In this document: positions 10,497 to 21,890 of the stretch, in pieces
How the letters are laid out: each line of letters opens with the position of its first letter
How positions within the stretch are numbered: position 1 is the first letter of the stretch
NCBI GenBank assembly: GCA_951799405.1
Contig: OX637337.1
Location: 18,536,347 to 18,600,346 of the forward strand
From: Agapetus fuscipes
Lineage: Eukaryota; Arthropoda; Insecta; Trichoptera; Glossosomatidae
DNA length: 64,000 nt
Reading direction: 5' to 3'
The notes under the pieces: model-generated
The model's database searches: none
What the model was told of the DNA's origin: nothing
What the model saw: only the letters and a program-made list of their open reading frames with translations
Made by a program: the position numbers and the translations under genes

Positions 10497-10750
10497 CTTG
10501 ACATATAGGTTGGTATGAGGCTGACCACCCATACTGTAAAAAATGGTTCACATTGCCAATGTCACCCCTGTTTCAGGGAAGGTCGGCAAGAGTTGCAGGG
10601 CTTGTGTTCATTTGAGATTGGGTTTTTTTATACTGTAGGTCCACATGCAGCATGTGTGAGCGAAAAATTATGCGTGTCTGCTAATGGGAATGCATTTAAT
10701 ATGAATCTGAAATGATACATATCTTTGCAGCTTAGATTTAGATTTAGAAT
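10497..10750 (+). mobile_element. RTE-tail repeat, near complete
   Basis: Begins at the recurrent start CCTTGACATATAGGTTGG and ends with 'tatctttgcagcttagatttagattt'. About 250 bp, well preserved. Confidence 0.8.
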
Positions 10751-12434
10751 TTAATTTATATTTACACAGTGATGAGGAATTCGCCTTATGTTTTATTTTT
10801 TATAAAAATATTGGAATTTTTCACAGTAACAAAGATGAATTTGAAACGTTGAAAACCATTTCAAAACATTTTTTTTCTTTAACGTCATACGCAAATATAT
10901 TCACATATACATAGGTGCATACTTATTATCATATCTTTTACATAATTTAAAAAAAACCTATCAATTCTGAACACAATATATTTTTGATAATGCATACATT
11001 GCAGCTAGTCCCATACAGTCGATATTTTCGTGAAAAGCTTGTTACTATAATTGCCGTAGGGAGAGAGGCGCATAACAAGAAATAAATGTATGAAATATGA
11101 CGTAGAGGGAGGGGGTGTGTTTCCATAGAAAGGGGGGGGGTCATATCAACTGACCCTTACTGTATAATGACCACTCTTATACCCAGGCCACCCCCGTTTT
11201 GTACAAAGATATTTTTTTCTTTAAGATTCAAATAAATCTGCATTTTTTTTTTAATTTGCGGAAAGTGTCAGTATTTTTAGGAAATGCTATCGTTTAATGT
11301 TTTTTTACTGTTTCGGCGTTAATCAAATATGTTTTTTTTTGTTTTGAAAAAGTTTTGAAAAACCAGTCGTGCTAGATTATGATTTCGATTTTCATTTTAA
11401 AATAATAATAAGTGGAACAAAACAAATTTTACACGGGAAAAAAAATCTATTTTACTTATATATTCTGGTGCTTTATAAAAAAAATGTTGTGACACAAAGC
11501 CGCCAGGTTACTAAGGTAAGGCTGACTAATAATAATTTGTGATTAGCTTTAAGGACCCTATGTAAATGGTAGTGTGACGTTTGTCTGCCGGGAACAAATA
11601 AAATTTGGAACATCCATGCAAAAAACGTTCATTTTCCGATGTATAATTTGCCACATGCTTCCATCCTCGATCGACTAATTGTTTTATTGGAGCTACTTGT
11701 TTGAATTTGTCTGAACCTTCTCATTTCAAACACATTTGTAAGCCCACAACTTTCATACAATCTAAATCTTTATCGAATGCAACATTGTAAAATTTAAAGT
11801 CTCAGTATCTAGCCACCCCCTATCCCCCTCCCCCTCAACCCCCTCCCACCCCCTCCCCTTAGAGCAACATGGCAGATCCAATTATGATGTGAATATTTCA
11901 TTGGACAATACTATGCGCTATGCAGGGTACGTACTTGCATCTACACACTACTAGGGAGGCTGTACTGTATACGAGGAGAGCAAGGAAGGCGCGCAGTTTT
12001 CTGCCCATTACTGGCCCTTACAAAATGGACAGGGTGGACAAAACATTGGATTAGTTGTTTTTAAGTTCTGTCTCTCAAATTAAATGTAATGGATAAGAAT
12101 TACATACACTTGAATCTTCATGAATGGCAAGACTTTCTTGTCTTCAGAGCTGCAAGCTCAGATTTATTCTTACACAGCGCTTTTTTCAGCCTCAAAAAGC
12201 TATTGTGCTCAGAATAGCTCTCCTGTTAACAAAATAAAGAAAGAATGATCAACTTGGTTTTGGCAAAGAAGAGCATGGCAGCTCATCAACGACCCAATGC
12301 TCACAGTCAACCTTCATTTCCTCAAGCATAGGAGGGTTGGAATACACACTCTTTTATTCTGTTTTGGTAAAATATCTTGACTTATGCCTCCTCTTTTTGA
12401 AACCACAAGGGCAACCTGTAGAACGAATAACATT
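10751..12434. other. Long stretch without a nameable feature
   Basis: AT-rich with homopolymer runs and a C-rich patch at about 11815-11860. No recognisable ORF or family match. Confidence 0.4.
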
Positions 12435-12615
12435 CATCCCTTTTCAGTCCACAGCTTCAAAGGGGGCTGGTTCTCATTTCTTGTTGTGAAGGCTGAGTAA
12501 GACTCGTTGATATTTGGATTTCAAATAAACACTGAAACGGCTTTTTTTTTTGATACCCTTAATGTGGATAGAACTCTAGCCCCTTTGCTAGGAATTCTAT
12601 CAACTTAACACTGCA
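12435..12615 (-). mobile_element. SINE-B fragment, degenerate
   Basis: Minus-strand match to the family middle: 'gtttcagtgtttatttgaaat', 'actcagccttcacaa', 'gaaatgagaaccagcc'. The head is decayed. Confidence 0.5.
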
Positions 12616-13179
12616 ATGAAGGCTTAAAAAGCAACAAACCAAGGGTTGATAATTTTTTACTTTAACGTGTCTAATTTCATACAAGCGTTCTCAATTACTG
12701 ACACATATCACGAGAAAAAATATAACATAACATGAAAGACAGTCGGTAGGAGATAAAAAAAAAGTGTCAACCCAGCGAAACGTCAACAATTAAAAGTTGT
12801 CAAGTCACCGTGTAGGAGGAAAGGGTGCCTTATTAGGACGCTTGTAGACCCACCTCCCCCCCCCCCTATCACCCCTTTTTCTGTCCCCCCCCCCCCCCCA
12901 ATTCAACCCTCACTTGTGCTCTTTGAGTATATAATTACGTACATATTATTTTGTGACTTTCTTGATAAAAATAATAAATTTTACAATTGCATATAGGTAC
13001 ACTACAAGATATTTAAAATATTTTCTGGGTTTTTTCTCTTTTTTTTCTTTTAATCCCTGTTCGGTAAAAATAAAATTTGCCTTCAAGGCCGATTAGCTAG
13101 GGTTCGATTTCACCAAGGGAGACAGATATGAAGTGATATTTTTTGTATGTACCTATTACCTGAAATCATGGATTCTTAC
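12616..13179. other. Unassigned stretch with C runs
   Basis: C-rich runs at 12847-12900. A GCGAAACGTCAAC string at about 12775 recalls the Penelope-like motif, but no stem is present. Confidence 0.35.
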
Positions 13180-13420
13180 GTATAAGTTCCTGGACTTATG
13201 TATATGCTGACATAAGGTTAACCAAACACACTTTAAAAATTATGTCACCCATGTTTCAGGGAGGGGCGACATGAGTTGCAGAGTTTACGCTCATTTGAGA
13301 TTTGGGTTTTTATGTTTTAGTTTTACATGCGGAATGCCACATGCGCGAGCTTATATGTGACTCCTTGTGGGCATGTTTTTTATGAATCTTAAGCGTTAAT
13401 ATATCTTGGCAACTTAGATT
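13180..13420 (+). mobile_element. RTE-tail repeat, diverged
   Basis: 'cctggactta...tatgctgacataaggttaacc', 'gtcacccatgtttcagggag', 'catttgagatttgggtttttat' and the TTGGCAACTTAGATT end are recognisable. Confidence 0.6.
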
Positions 13421-14126
13421 TTACATGAAGTTGAGTTTAAATGGGGAATGATAAAATAAAAATGAATAAAATAAAGAATAAAAAAAGTAGACGCATCTCT
13501 GAAGAGGTTCTAACCACCCCTCATAAAAAAAGAAGAAAGTAATAATTATAGTTACGTTTATGAATGGGAAAAAAATGAAAATCTCTTCATTATGCTCTTA
13601 TTAAAAATTAAATATATTTTATTTTTTGTTCCTTCTCGAAGTGGCTTGGGCCTCCATTGTTCCATACCCCAAGTAAGTATAAAACATTTCGTTCATACCT
13701 AACCACAGCGTTTACCAAAATATAAATGGACACTGAAGCAGCGTCTCTGTTGAGTGTTTTAGTTTGTATACATTTTTGGCTTAACGCTGTGGTTGGGTTG
13801 GGACTTGGCCTACTGTAGTCTGCTGCACTCCTCCTATAGTATTATTTAAGTTGAAGGAATTATTTCTGGGACCCCTTTTTTATACTCCTAATAAAGGAAA
13901 CTTTTTAATTAAATACCTAATCATGTAAACCCTACGGGGTTGCCAGAAGCTACAGTCAAAATGTATTTTACTATTCTCATAGAAATAGAGAAAGGTTTTT
14001 TTCAAAATTAAAATCATCGTCATCATCATTGGTATCAAAACCTGATTTTGATTTTAAAATCCTTGATTAACTACTGTCAGCGCTGTCGCGTTTATTTTCC
14101 AGTTTTATACAAACATGTAGATATTA
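13421..14126. other. Unassigned stretch
   Basis: No gene or family match. An imperfect long-range dyad ('acctaaccacagcg' near 13698, 'cgctgtggttgggt' near 13784) brackets about 90 bp. Confidence 0.3.
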
Positions 14127-14400
14127 GAGTCATAATAAAAAAAAGTTTGTGTGATAACGGTTATGACTGCATTAAATGAAAAAAGTATTCAAGGGCTGAA
14201 AAAGTGGCGGTTGATCTACAATGCTGGTGGCTAAGTTTTACAGTTTTAAATTTTCATTGAATTTCTTTTCGTTTAAGAATTCGTCTTGTAAATTATTAAA
14301 GTTTTATAATTTGTGTCCTTTATTCTTAAGGTTCATTGATATACATAGGTTGGTATAAGGCTTACTACGTTTATTTTAAAAATGTTTCTTTTTTTAATGC
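14127..14400 (+). pseudogene. RTE-like LINE 3' end, degenerate
   Basis: Carries the ORF C-terminus signature ('agagtcataataaaa', 'ggttatgactgcattaaatgaa', 'gaaaaagtggcggttgatct') and the beginning of the 3' UTR ('ttcattgatatacataggttgg'). Frames are interrupted. It breaks off inside the tail, before a SINE-B fragment. Confidence 0.6.
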
Positions 14401-14404
14401 CACC

Positions 14405-14625
14405 CCTGATTACGAACAGTTTCCTAGCTTCTCACTGAACAAGAGTAATTACACTATAAACTGAGCTATCAACCGAATTCGTAATACTGCATTTATATTG
14501 TTTACTCAGCCTTCCCAACAATTTAGAACCAATACGCCCAGGAGCAGAGTAATCCCCATTTTCAGTGAGGTTGGCATAGGGCCGGCTTCCTTAGCTTTGA
14601 AAATAAAATACATTCCACAAGCCTC
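14405..14625. mobile_element. SINE-B fragments in opposite orientations
   Basis: 14405-14485 resembles the family head on the minus strand ('actataaactgagctatcaacc'). 14510-14620 resembles the body on the plus strand ('ttactcagccttccca', 'gttggcatagggccggc', 'gaaaataaaatacat'). They form a small head-to-head arrangement. Confidence 0.4.
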
Positions 14626-14821
14626 ATGAAACCTCTTCAGGGAAACGCATTAAAAAGTTGTAAAACATGTCTTTCTTAGAAAAAACATGAAAAAGCTTCG
14701 TCAGTGTGTGATTATGTATGCAATTGAAAGAAAACGTATTGTTTGCTTACATTTTATAATGATTTTCAAGGTGTTTTTTTTTTCAGATACTAGAATTTCT
14801 TGACTTTTGATTGTTGAGAAT

Positions 14822-15058
14822 TACTTGACGTTGGTATGAGGCTGACCACCCATACTGTAAGAAAAATGGTTCACTTTGCCAATGTCGCCCCAGTTTCAGG
14901 GAAAGTCGGCAAGAGTTGCAGGGCTTATGTTCATTTGAGATTGGGTTTTATATTGTAGCTTCACATGCGGCATCTTTAACCGCGAACTTATATGTGTCTG
15001 CTTGTTGGTATGCATTTAACATAAATCTTAAATGTTATATATCTTTGCAACTTAGATG
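14822..15058 (+). mobile_element. RTE-tail repeat
   Basis: Well-preserved family copy from 'cttgacgttggtatgaggctgacc' to 'tatctttgcaacttagat'. It is followed within about 12 bp by a Penelope-like motif. Confidence 0.75.
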
Positions 15059-15069
15059 ATTATATAGAT

Positions 15070-15146
15070 AAACCGTTATGAGAATACTTACATTATTATC
15101 GACGTTTCGTTGGCGACGTAGCTAACGTCTTCAGGAGGCACGGTGA
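15070..15146 (-). other. Penelope-like / hammerhead-like terminal motif
   Basis: On the minus strand: CTCCTGAAGACGTTAGCTACGTCGCCAACGAAACGTCGATAATAATG order, with an intact CTGAAGA box, stem, TACGTC loop and GAAAC box. One of the best-preserved copies. Confidence 0.5.
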
Positions 15147-15689
15147 TTGAGAATGAACTAAGTGTTTATATTGATTTTTATTGTTTATTACTCTCGTTTT
15201 TATTATTCGTGGTTTTTGTTAGTTGCGGGCCGCGTTAAGGGGCGGCCCTGCGTCTGGCGCAGCCTTTAATTAACAGAAAGTGGTTCATTAAGGCTTATTC
15301 ATTAAAGCAAGGAGTAATTAGCGAACTCTAATGAATGCCGTAATAATCTAACTGTCGGTATGCTCATGTTGCTCCTTCCCGCTCCCTCCCCCGCCGACGC
15401 CCCCTTTCTCTCACCCAACGCCCTCTTTTCCTCCCTTCCCTGACGCCCACTTTTTCTCACCCAACGCCCCCAGTTTTCCATCCGCAACAAACACTTGTAA
15501 AATCTGACCCAGCTTCTTTTTAGATAGCTTAAAAAAAGACAGTCGATTTTTTTTTAGATATATTTTCTTAGATACTTCATTAGCCTCGAACGAGTAGTAT
15601 TGACGTATAGAATCTGAAGAAAGGGTAAAGCCTTACTCTAACTAATTAATATGAAATAAGTAGTGGGATTATAATTTTGACACGCGCTC
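15147..15689. other. Unassigned stretch with GC-rich islet
   Basis: 15225-15480 is GC-richer and low-copy within this window, and includes tandem 'ctcacccaacgcc' units (about 15410-15470). No domain seen. Confidence 0.35.
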
Positions 15690-15825
15690 TTTGTGTGAGT
15701 CACACCTCAAAAGTCCTGTGCAAGCTTACTCAAAGCTGTAGAAAGCGCCAATTCTCAAGCAAGATCCAGTTGCTGTAAGACTAGATGGGCTTCTTGAGAC
15801 CGGTCTTAGTTAGAAGCAGATTTTT
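15690..15825 (-). mobile_element. SINE-A body/tail fragment (tail type a)
   Basis: Minus-strand match to 'accggtc...gcaactggatcttgcttgagaattggcgctttctac' and the 'gtgtgactcacacaaa' tail region. The tRNA head is absent. Confidence 0.6.
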
Positions 15826-15884
15826 TTTTAAATCAAAGTATATTTAATAATTTGTTAATTTTTAGGATTCAAATTAAACACTGT

Positions 15885-15972
15885 TTTATTTTCACGTATA
15901 CAATTATTTATTTTTTAAATTTTTACAAACGTTTTTGATCTATAATCATCGTCAGGTATTAAAATTTTAGAA
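15885..15972 (-). other. Possible Penelope-like terminal sequence
   Basis: On the minus strand: CCTGACGATGATTATAGATC followed by AAAAACGTTTGTAAAAATT and an A/T-rich run. This resembles the CTGANGA...AAACGTT layout common at Penelope-like element ends. No protein remnant is seen beside it. Confidence 0.3.
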
Positions 15973-16390
15973 TAAAAGTCATAATGGTACCATAAAGTTA
16001 TACAATCACATAGTGTGGTCATTCAATAAAATTACATAAATTTAGATAAACATTTAATAAAATTAAGATTCTTGAAATAAATAAGGATATTTGTTGTAGT
16101 CCGCCAAAAATCGAGTCCACTATCTTCCAATCATGAGTCCAAAGAGTAAATAGAATACAAACCTCTGGAAAAAAACGTTTTCTATGTTTCTGAATGACTA
16201 GGTTTTCATTTTTTGTTGTGAAATAAGTAAACCTTGCGGTTCTAAAGACTTGTTTAAAGAATTGATTAAAAAATGACAATTTAATAAATACTTTTTTTTC
16301 AGTTCTGATCAGCTTTCAACCCTTCTAATCTACCAGTGTACTCCTTAGTTATAAAATAGAAAAGCTTTAAAAAAAAATTACATCCCTTAG

Positions 16391-16893
16391 ACCGGTCTGT
16401 AGCTCAGTGGTAACACTGCGGACTCTGTATGGGAAGGCTGTGGGTTCGATTCCCGGCGGAGCACAAAAAATATACCATTTATATTTTCAAATTTGCTCTT
16501 CGCCGGGTTGAAAAATTCATAAAACCTTTACCAATGACCGGTCACCAAAGGTCCATCTAGCCTTACAGCAACTGGGTCTTGTTTGAGAATTGGCGCTTTG
16601 TAGCGACGACGATCAAGCTCGTAAAAAGGTCGATAGCTCAATTGGTAGAATGCTTGCATTCCATGCCGAGAGCAAGGGTTCGATCTCAAAGGTTTACTCA
16701 GCCTTCACAAGAAATGAGAACCAGCCCCCCCCGGGAGCTGGGAAACCCCCACTTCAACTGAAAGTGGTTGGTGTGAGTGCGGCCCCCTTACCTGTAAAAA
16801 TAAATAGGTCCCGAAGCGCCACATGCGACCCCTTCGGGGATAACGCAGGCAAAAAGTTACACTATATGTGTGGCTTAGTTGCGTTGCGTAGTT
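16391..16893 (+). mobile_element. Chimeric SINE: SINE-A fused to SINE-B
   Basis: A SINE-A unit (tRNA-like head with good boxes: TAGCTCAGTGG and GGTTCGATTCC, then GGCGGAGCACAA) runs to 'gatcaagctcgtaaaaa', where a SINE-B tRNA-like head begins at once (GGTCGATAGCTCAATTGG). The SINE-B part has an internal deletion that joins the B box (GGTTCGATCTC) straight to AAAGGTTTACTCAGCC, and has a diagnostic GGTCCCGAAGCGCC in place of GGTTCAACTCGCC. The copy at 27067-27455 (minus) has the same two junctions and the same diagnostic bases, so the fusion has been copied as one unit. It carries two potential pol III promoters. Confidence 0.8.
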
Positions 16894-16930
16894 AGATAAA
16901 CATCTGAAATATAAAAGTAGTCAGTTTTCC

Positions 16931-17386
16931 ATCTAATCTAATCTAATCTAAGCTGCAAAGATATATATCATTTAAGATTTATACTAAATGCATTCCCACA
17001 AGCAGATATGTATAATTTCGCGCTAACACATGCCGCATGTGGACCTACAATATAAAAACCCAATCTCAAATGAACATAAGCCTTGCAACTCTTGCCGTGC
17101 TTCCCTGAAACAGGGGTGACATTGGCAAAGTGAACCAATTTTTATATTATGGGTGGTCAGCCGCATAACAACCTATAAGTCAAGGAACATACATGACAAA
17201 TTACATTTTTTAAAATCAAAGAATAAAAATAACAATATATACATGGACATAAAAAACTAAATCATAAAACCAAATTCACTTTAACAAACCCTAGCCGCCA
17301 ACATCACAGATCAACCGCCATTTCTTTCTATCCTTGCATACTTCTTTCATTTCCTCCAGAGTCATAACCTTCTTCATACAAGCTTT
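16931..17386 (-). mobile_element. RTE-like LINE, 5'-truncated, very recent copy
   Basis: Begins at its 3' end with TAATC repeats on the plus strand (minus: TTAGA tail), runs back through the 3' UTR and the last ~35 codons of the ORF, and stops at about 17386. By eye it is almost identical to 28751-29205: the only clear difference I saw in the UTR is CCGTGCTTCCC against CCGTCCTTCCC. That implies recent copying from nearly the same source element. Confidence 0.8.
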
Positions 17387-18127
17387 TCATAGCGCCTACT
17401 TTCTGCCAGCGAGTATATTTTGTATGGACGCATTTGCCACCCCCTTTCCAGCTGCCTCTACCGCCCATTTCAAGCTCCCTCTCCCCCACCCTCCTCAGGC
17501 ACCCTTACACTAATAAGGTTGCGCTTTATTGTGAGAACAAAAGGGGGCGAAGTGGGGTAAATGGACAACAACTCTAAGCAACAATAATTTCATCTAATTC
17601 TTCAATTGAAATAATGAATTGTTTTTAAAACAAAAATTTTTTTTGTTCCAATGAAAAGAAATTGGTGAGAATTACGATTCGTAAATCAATGGACTCGCAC
17701 AGACTCCAAAGGCAAAAAATGCGACGTCATACGGTTGAGCTGGAAGGAAAAGACATAGTAATATACTGTTATTGGTTGCTAAAAACACTTTCGCGTGCAT
17801 CTATTGCATTTGACCGCGAGAAAATATCTAATTTCAAATTTAAAAGTTTTCTGAAGCTCACGTCAAAAATGTTCCTTTTTTTTAAACAAAACAATGTAAG
17901 TTAAAGATTTATTTTAATCTAAAAGTAAACATTATGTAGTCCAAGGATTAAACATTTATAAAAAAAAAATACTGAGGCCTTTAGCACTGTTTTACTAATT
18001 TAAAGACAAGTGATAAACAAAAGTTCGTTTCCATTTTTTTTTATTTAGCTTTGACGTAGTATTTAATGATTTCTATAAAAAAAATGTTTTTATAAATAAT
18101 ATTGTGTAGTGTTACATTTGTTTTAAA
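17387..18127. other. Unassigned stretch
   Basis: No named element. The 80-codon open frame at 17662-17904 (plus) has a basic start and no recognised domain; I do not call it a gene. Confidence 0.35.
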
Positions 18128-18225
18128 CAAGAAGTATTATATGAGACTCACCATCTTTACTGTAAAAAATGGCTTACTTTTTCTAACGCTACCCCTGTTT
18201 CAGGAGAAACTAGAGTTGCATAGTT
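18128..18225 (+). mobile_element. RTE-tail repeat, partial
   Basis: 'tatgagactcaccatctttactgtaaaaaatgg' and 'cgctacccctgtttcagg' are recognisable. It is cut off by the 5S-SINE that follows. Confidence 0.5.
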
Positions 18226-18235
18226 AGTTCCTTTT

Positions 18236-18680
18236 TTTTTTTTTTAAGAAAATCCTGTGCGGGAGACTCCCTAGATTCTGAAGACTCTAGGGGTCTATGA
18301 CACTTGTTGTAGTGCCGCAGAGGTGTACGAGCTTGGTCGTCGCTACAAAGCGCCAATACTCAAGCAAGACCCATTTGCTGTAAGGCTGGATGGACCCTTG
18401 GTGACCGGTCATTGGTAAAGGCTTATGAATTCTTCAACCCAGCGAAGAGCACATTCGAAATATTAATGGTATTTTTGTGTGCTCCGCCGGGATCCGAATC
18501 CACAACCTTCCATTTACGAGTCCGAAGTGTTGCCACTACGGACTACGGACCGGTCCGAGATGCCAACGACACGCGGTGTACGTGAGCGGTCACCCATCCA
18601 AGTACTGACCACGCCCAATGTTGCTTAACTTCGGTGATCTATGGGAACCGGTGCTTTCAACATGGCTAACGTCGTTGACA
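18236..18680 (-). mobile_element. 5S-tRNA composite SINE (5S + SINE-A, tail type b)
   Basis: On the minus strand: a 5S-rRNA-like module (about 18680-18563) with a canonical C box (GGATGGGTGACCGC) and the AAGTTAAGCAAC A-box region, a tRNA-like head ending GGCGGAGCACAC, the SINE-A body, then the type-b tail ('gcggcactacaacaagtgtc', 'tagggagtctcccgcacagg') and a poly(A) end (T run on the plus strand, 18231-18246). This is the copy with the best 5S promoter. Confidence 0.85.
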
Positions 18681-19356
18681 AATCCTTATTTTTCCTTAAT
18701 TTAATCCTTAATTTTAATCCTTAATTTTTGCTTCCGTTTTTGTCTTGTAAATACGCATTTAACATTTGTAAGCGCGAACTTAGGCATTTATAAATGCATA
18801 CATAAAGCAATACACTTGAATACTTAGCTTCATACCTTTGCAACTTAGATAATGGAATACAGATACACGGAATTCATGTGAAACAATTTCCAATTTCAAT
18901 TTCTGCCAGTACGAAGTCATAGAGCGATCCCATTGTCTGCGAATCTGTAACCAAACTTGAATCTCTGTTTCAGAACGCCGAATTCCATTTGCAAAGCATA
19001 ACGGAGATTCCTAATTGTCGGCACATCTCTAGGTTCCAGTGCATACGTCATATTGTGCCGTACTCAATAGGGATGGGATAGAGACGGGAACTTGTGGATA
19101 CTGAAAATTGGATGCCCACATTGCTGGTTTAAATGCCTACCCTTAATGGCGAGTTGACGGTACTTTAAGCAGTTTGGCAATTGGATAATAATAAATTGTA
19201 CTGAAGACTGCACATTACTTGGCATAAAATAGGTTTGCTATGTGAAGGGCTATTTAGACTTTTGAAACGATAAACGAATAAAGCATTACTTCATAAGAAA
19301 ATATTTCATTTACAATTTTGCATTATTAATGAAGGCGATCTGTTTACACCTTGCTA
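18681..19356. other. Unassigned stretch
   Basis: No coding or repeat family recognised. A moderately GC-rich single-copy patch lies at 18900-19090. Confidence 0.35.
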
Positions 19357-19448
19357 TTCCTGCTGCCTTTCTCTGAAACCGGAGAGGCATTGGCGAAAAA
19401 CATTTTTTTACAGAATGGAGGTCAGCATCACACCAACCTATTAGTAAA
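19357..19448 (-). mobile_element. RTE-tail repeat, partial
   Basis: 'tgcctttctctgaaaccgg', 'ggcattggcgaaaaac' and 'atcacaccaacctatta' give the 5' third of the family on the minus strand. Confidence 0.55.
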
Positions 19449-19477
19449 ATAGTTATTTTTTGTATCTACAAGTGCAG

Positions 19478-19479
<2 letters not shown>

Positions 19480-19512
<33 letters not shown>
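19480..19512. repeat. (TA)n microsatellite
   Basis: GTGTGT leading into about 13 uninterrupted TA units. Confidence 0.9.
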
Positions 19513-20499
19513 CAGGCTTATTTATTTAAAATTACAAATGATAAGAGAGCGTGGTTTTCGTGTGTGTCACACCTAAAAGGCCCTCTCTGATCACGGGTAA
19601 GATTTTAAAGAAGGTGTTTGTTGAGTTCTCCACGAAATACACCCAGAAATTTGGAGCTTGCAGTGTACCTAATAGTGAATTCACACCTTTCTGCCTGTCA
19701 GCGTGCATTGAATACATGAATATTACTGAAAGAAAAACTGATATTAGATAGCCTTTATTGTCAGTTCAAAAGAAAGCTTTAAAAAAATGATTGAGGTTTT
19801 TTCTACCACAGTTGTTTTGTCATGCCCCCTTAATATAATACCACTTTAACGAAATTCGTCTACAATATTTGTTTCTTACAGTAAACAACAGTTAAAAAAT
19901 GTAAATCTACTTGTAGGTTCGCGCATGATACTGCTATTGCGCCCGTATACCGAGCCCGAAATAATTGAACTGTACAAATTCAGCAATTAACCGTGAGCCC
20001 ACTTGCCCGGCCCATCTCTTCTGGAATATCGATCTAACGAGGACGGGATAAATGCTCCGAGCACATTTCCAACTTGCCATACAATCATCAAAATTAACCC
20101 AAAAATATTTGTATGTAAATGTGTTTTATGCTCAGAGTATTATAAAAGGGACGATGGGGCAAGTGAACACAAAAATATTGTAAAATTAACGAGATGTTGA
20201 TTTGCATAATTTTGTAAATTATCTCATTCGTAATTAGCAATGAAACATATTATTTAATGTGTGTCATAATATTTAATGTAGAATTTGAATAATTACGTGT
20301 TTTACTTAATTACGGTGGCTTGCATAAAATTAACGAAAACCAAAATTTATATGAAGAATTTAAAAATCCCAAATTATCGCTACATTACTTGTGAACTTAA
20401 TAATGATCCCAAATTTTTTTTTTGTCGTTTCTTATTTTTCTCAAAATTTAGCTGCTAAAAAATCTAAAAATATAGAGAAAAACAGTGAATAAAAAGGCC
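19513..20499. other. Unassigned AT-rich stretch
   Basis: No family match except a short SINE-A-like tail ('gtgtgtgtcacacctaaaaggccctctctga') near 19558-19590 on the minus strand. No gene seen. Confidence 0.35.
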
Positions 20500-20665
20500 T
20501 AGGGTTCGATTCCTTCCAACTTCAACTGAAGTTATTAGCGTAAGAGCGGCCCGCATTGCTAATAAAAATACATAGGCTCCTCACGCCACAAGCAAACCGT
20601 TCAACGACAGCACGGAAATAAGTTTCACTGTATGTACAGATTATTTGAGTTGCGGGTTTCGTAGC
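20500..20665 (+). mobile_element. SINE-B 3' half, degenerate
   Basis: 'ttcaactgaagtt', 'taataaaaatacataggctc', 'cgccacaagc' and 'agtttcactgtatgt' match the family 3' half with many substitutions. Confidence 0.5.
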
Positions 20666-20721
20666 TCACTGCATGTTTAGATCTTGCATATTATGTATAT
20701 TTTCTACATCTATCTATAATC

Positions 20722-20951
20722 TGTCATCTAAGTTGCAAAGATATATTACATTTAATGTATTCCCACAAGCAGACACGTTTAAGTTCGCGCAAACATGCCG
20801 CATGTGAACCTACAATAAAAAACCTAATTTCAAATTAATATAAGCCCTGCAACTCTTGCCGACCTTCCCTGAAACAGGGGTGACATTGGCAAAATGAACC
20901 ATTTGTTACAGTATGGTTAGTCAGCCTCATACCAACCTATAAGTCAAGGAA
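20722..20951 (-). mobile_element. RTE-tail repeat, near complete
   Basis: From 'agttgcaaagatatatta' to 'cataccaacctataagtcaagg' on the plus strand. The orientation is minus and the family 5' end is present. Confidence 0.75.
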
Positions 20952-21371
20952 ACATTCTAATGAAACATTAACAACTACTTAACCATAAATAGTAAGTAGA
21001 GTTAATGAAATCTAAATCGTCTAAATCCCCCATTTAGTTTCAATGAATTTTCTTCCTGCCCCCCTCTACATAGTTAACGCCGGTTTTACCCCAAGAACAC
21101 ACTCCCCCCATCTTCCCCTAACAAGGCTAGTAGGTACACGATTAATGGTTGTTACCGTCCTACAGCGTACATACATTCTGCTTGAGAGGGATTTGAATGC
21201 CTGGCCCCTCGGGTGCGATTACGCCAATACCCTGTAAAATTATATTTCAATTTTCGATACATTCTACCGTAGTCTAATAATCTCACTCGCAACACCTGTA
21301 GTGGAACTTTTTTCCGTGAAAAGGATGCATGTTACATATAAAACCTTCATATTTTTAAATGTAATCTAGTA

Positions 21372-21590
21372 AGTCTTTCGCCAACAGCTTCAGTTGAAGT
21401 TGGTCTTTCCCAGCTCCCAAGAGAGGGATTTTCATTCCTTGTGAAGGCTGAGTAGGTAAACCTTCTCGGTATTTCGTTTTGGCTTTAAAAAAAACCATAA
21501 TGGTAAATCATTTCTGATACCCATTTTGTACTCTAGCCCTATGACAGAGACGCAAGCATTCTACAAACTAAGCTATCGACCGGACCGGGT
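21372..21590 (-). mobile_element. SINE-B, 3'-truncated
   Basis: Minus strand: tRNA-like head (GGTCCGGTCGATAGCTTAGTT), decayed B box, 'gtttactcagccttcacaa' analogue with a small duplication, then 'gctgggaaag'. It ends before the conserved 3' third. Confidence 0.6.
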
Positions 21591-21649
21591 ATCCATGATT
21601 TTATTTTAAAACACGTCATTCACTTTACTATTATTGCAATATTATGACT

Positions 21650-21890
21650 AAGTTCCTTGATTAATAGGTTAGTATGAGGCTGACCTTAATGCTATAAAAA
21701 CATGGTTTATTATTGCCAATACCACCCCACTTTCACGGAAAGACGGCAGGAGTTATAAGCTTTTTGTTCAGGAGAGGTTTGTTTTTTTGGAAGCAGGTAC
21801 ACATGCAGCATGTACAAGTGCGAACTTACACGTCATTTGCCTATGTGTTTATATATATTTACATATTATATCTTTGCAAATAAGTTTATA
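21650..21890 (+). mobile_element. RTE-tail repeat, diverged
   Basis: Starts at 'ttccttgattaataggttagtatgaggctgacc'; the 'gccaataccaccccactttcacgg' and 'cacatgcagcatgtacaagtgcgaact' segments are recognisable. Confidence 0.65.
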
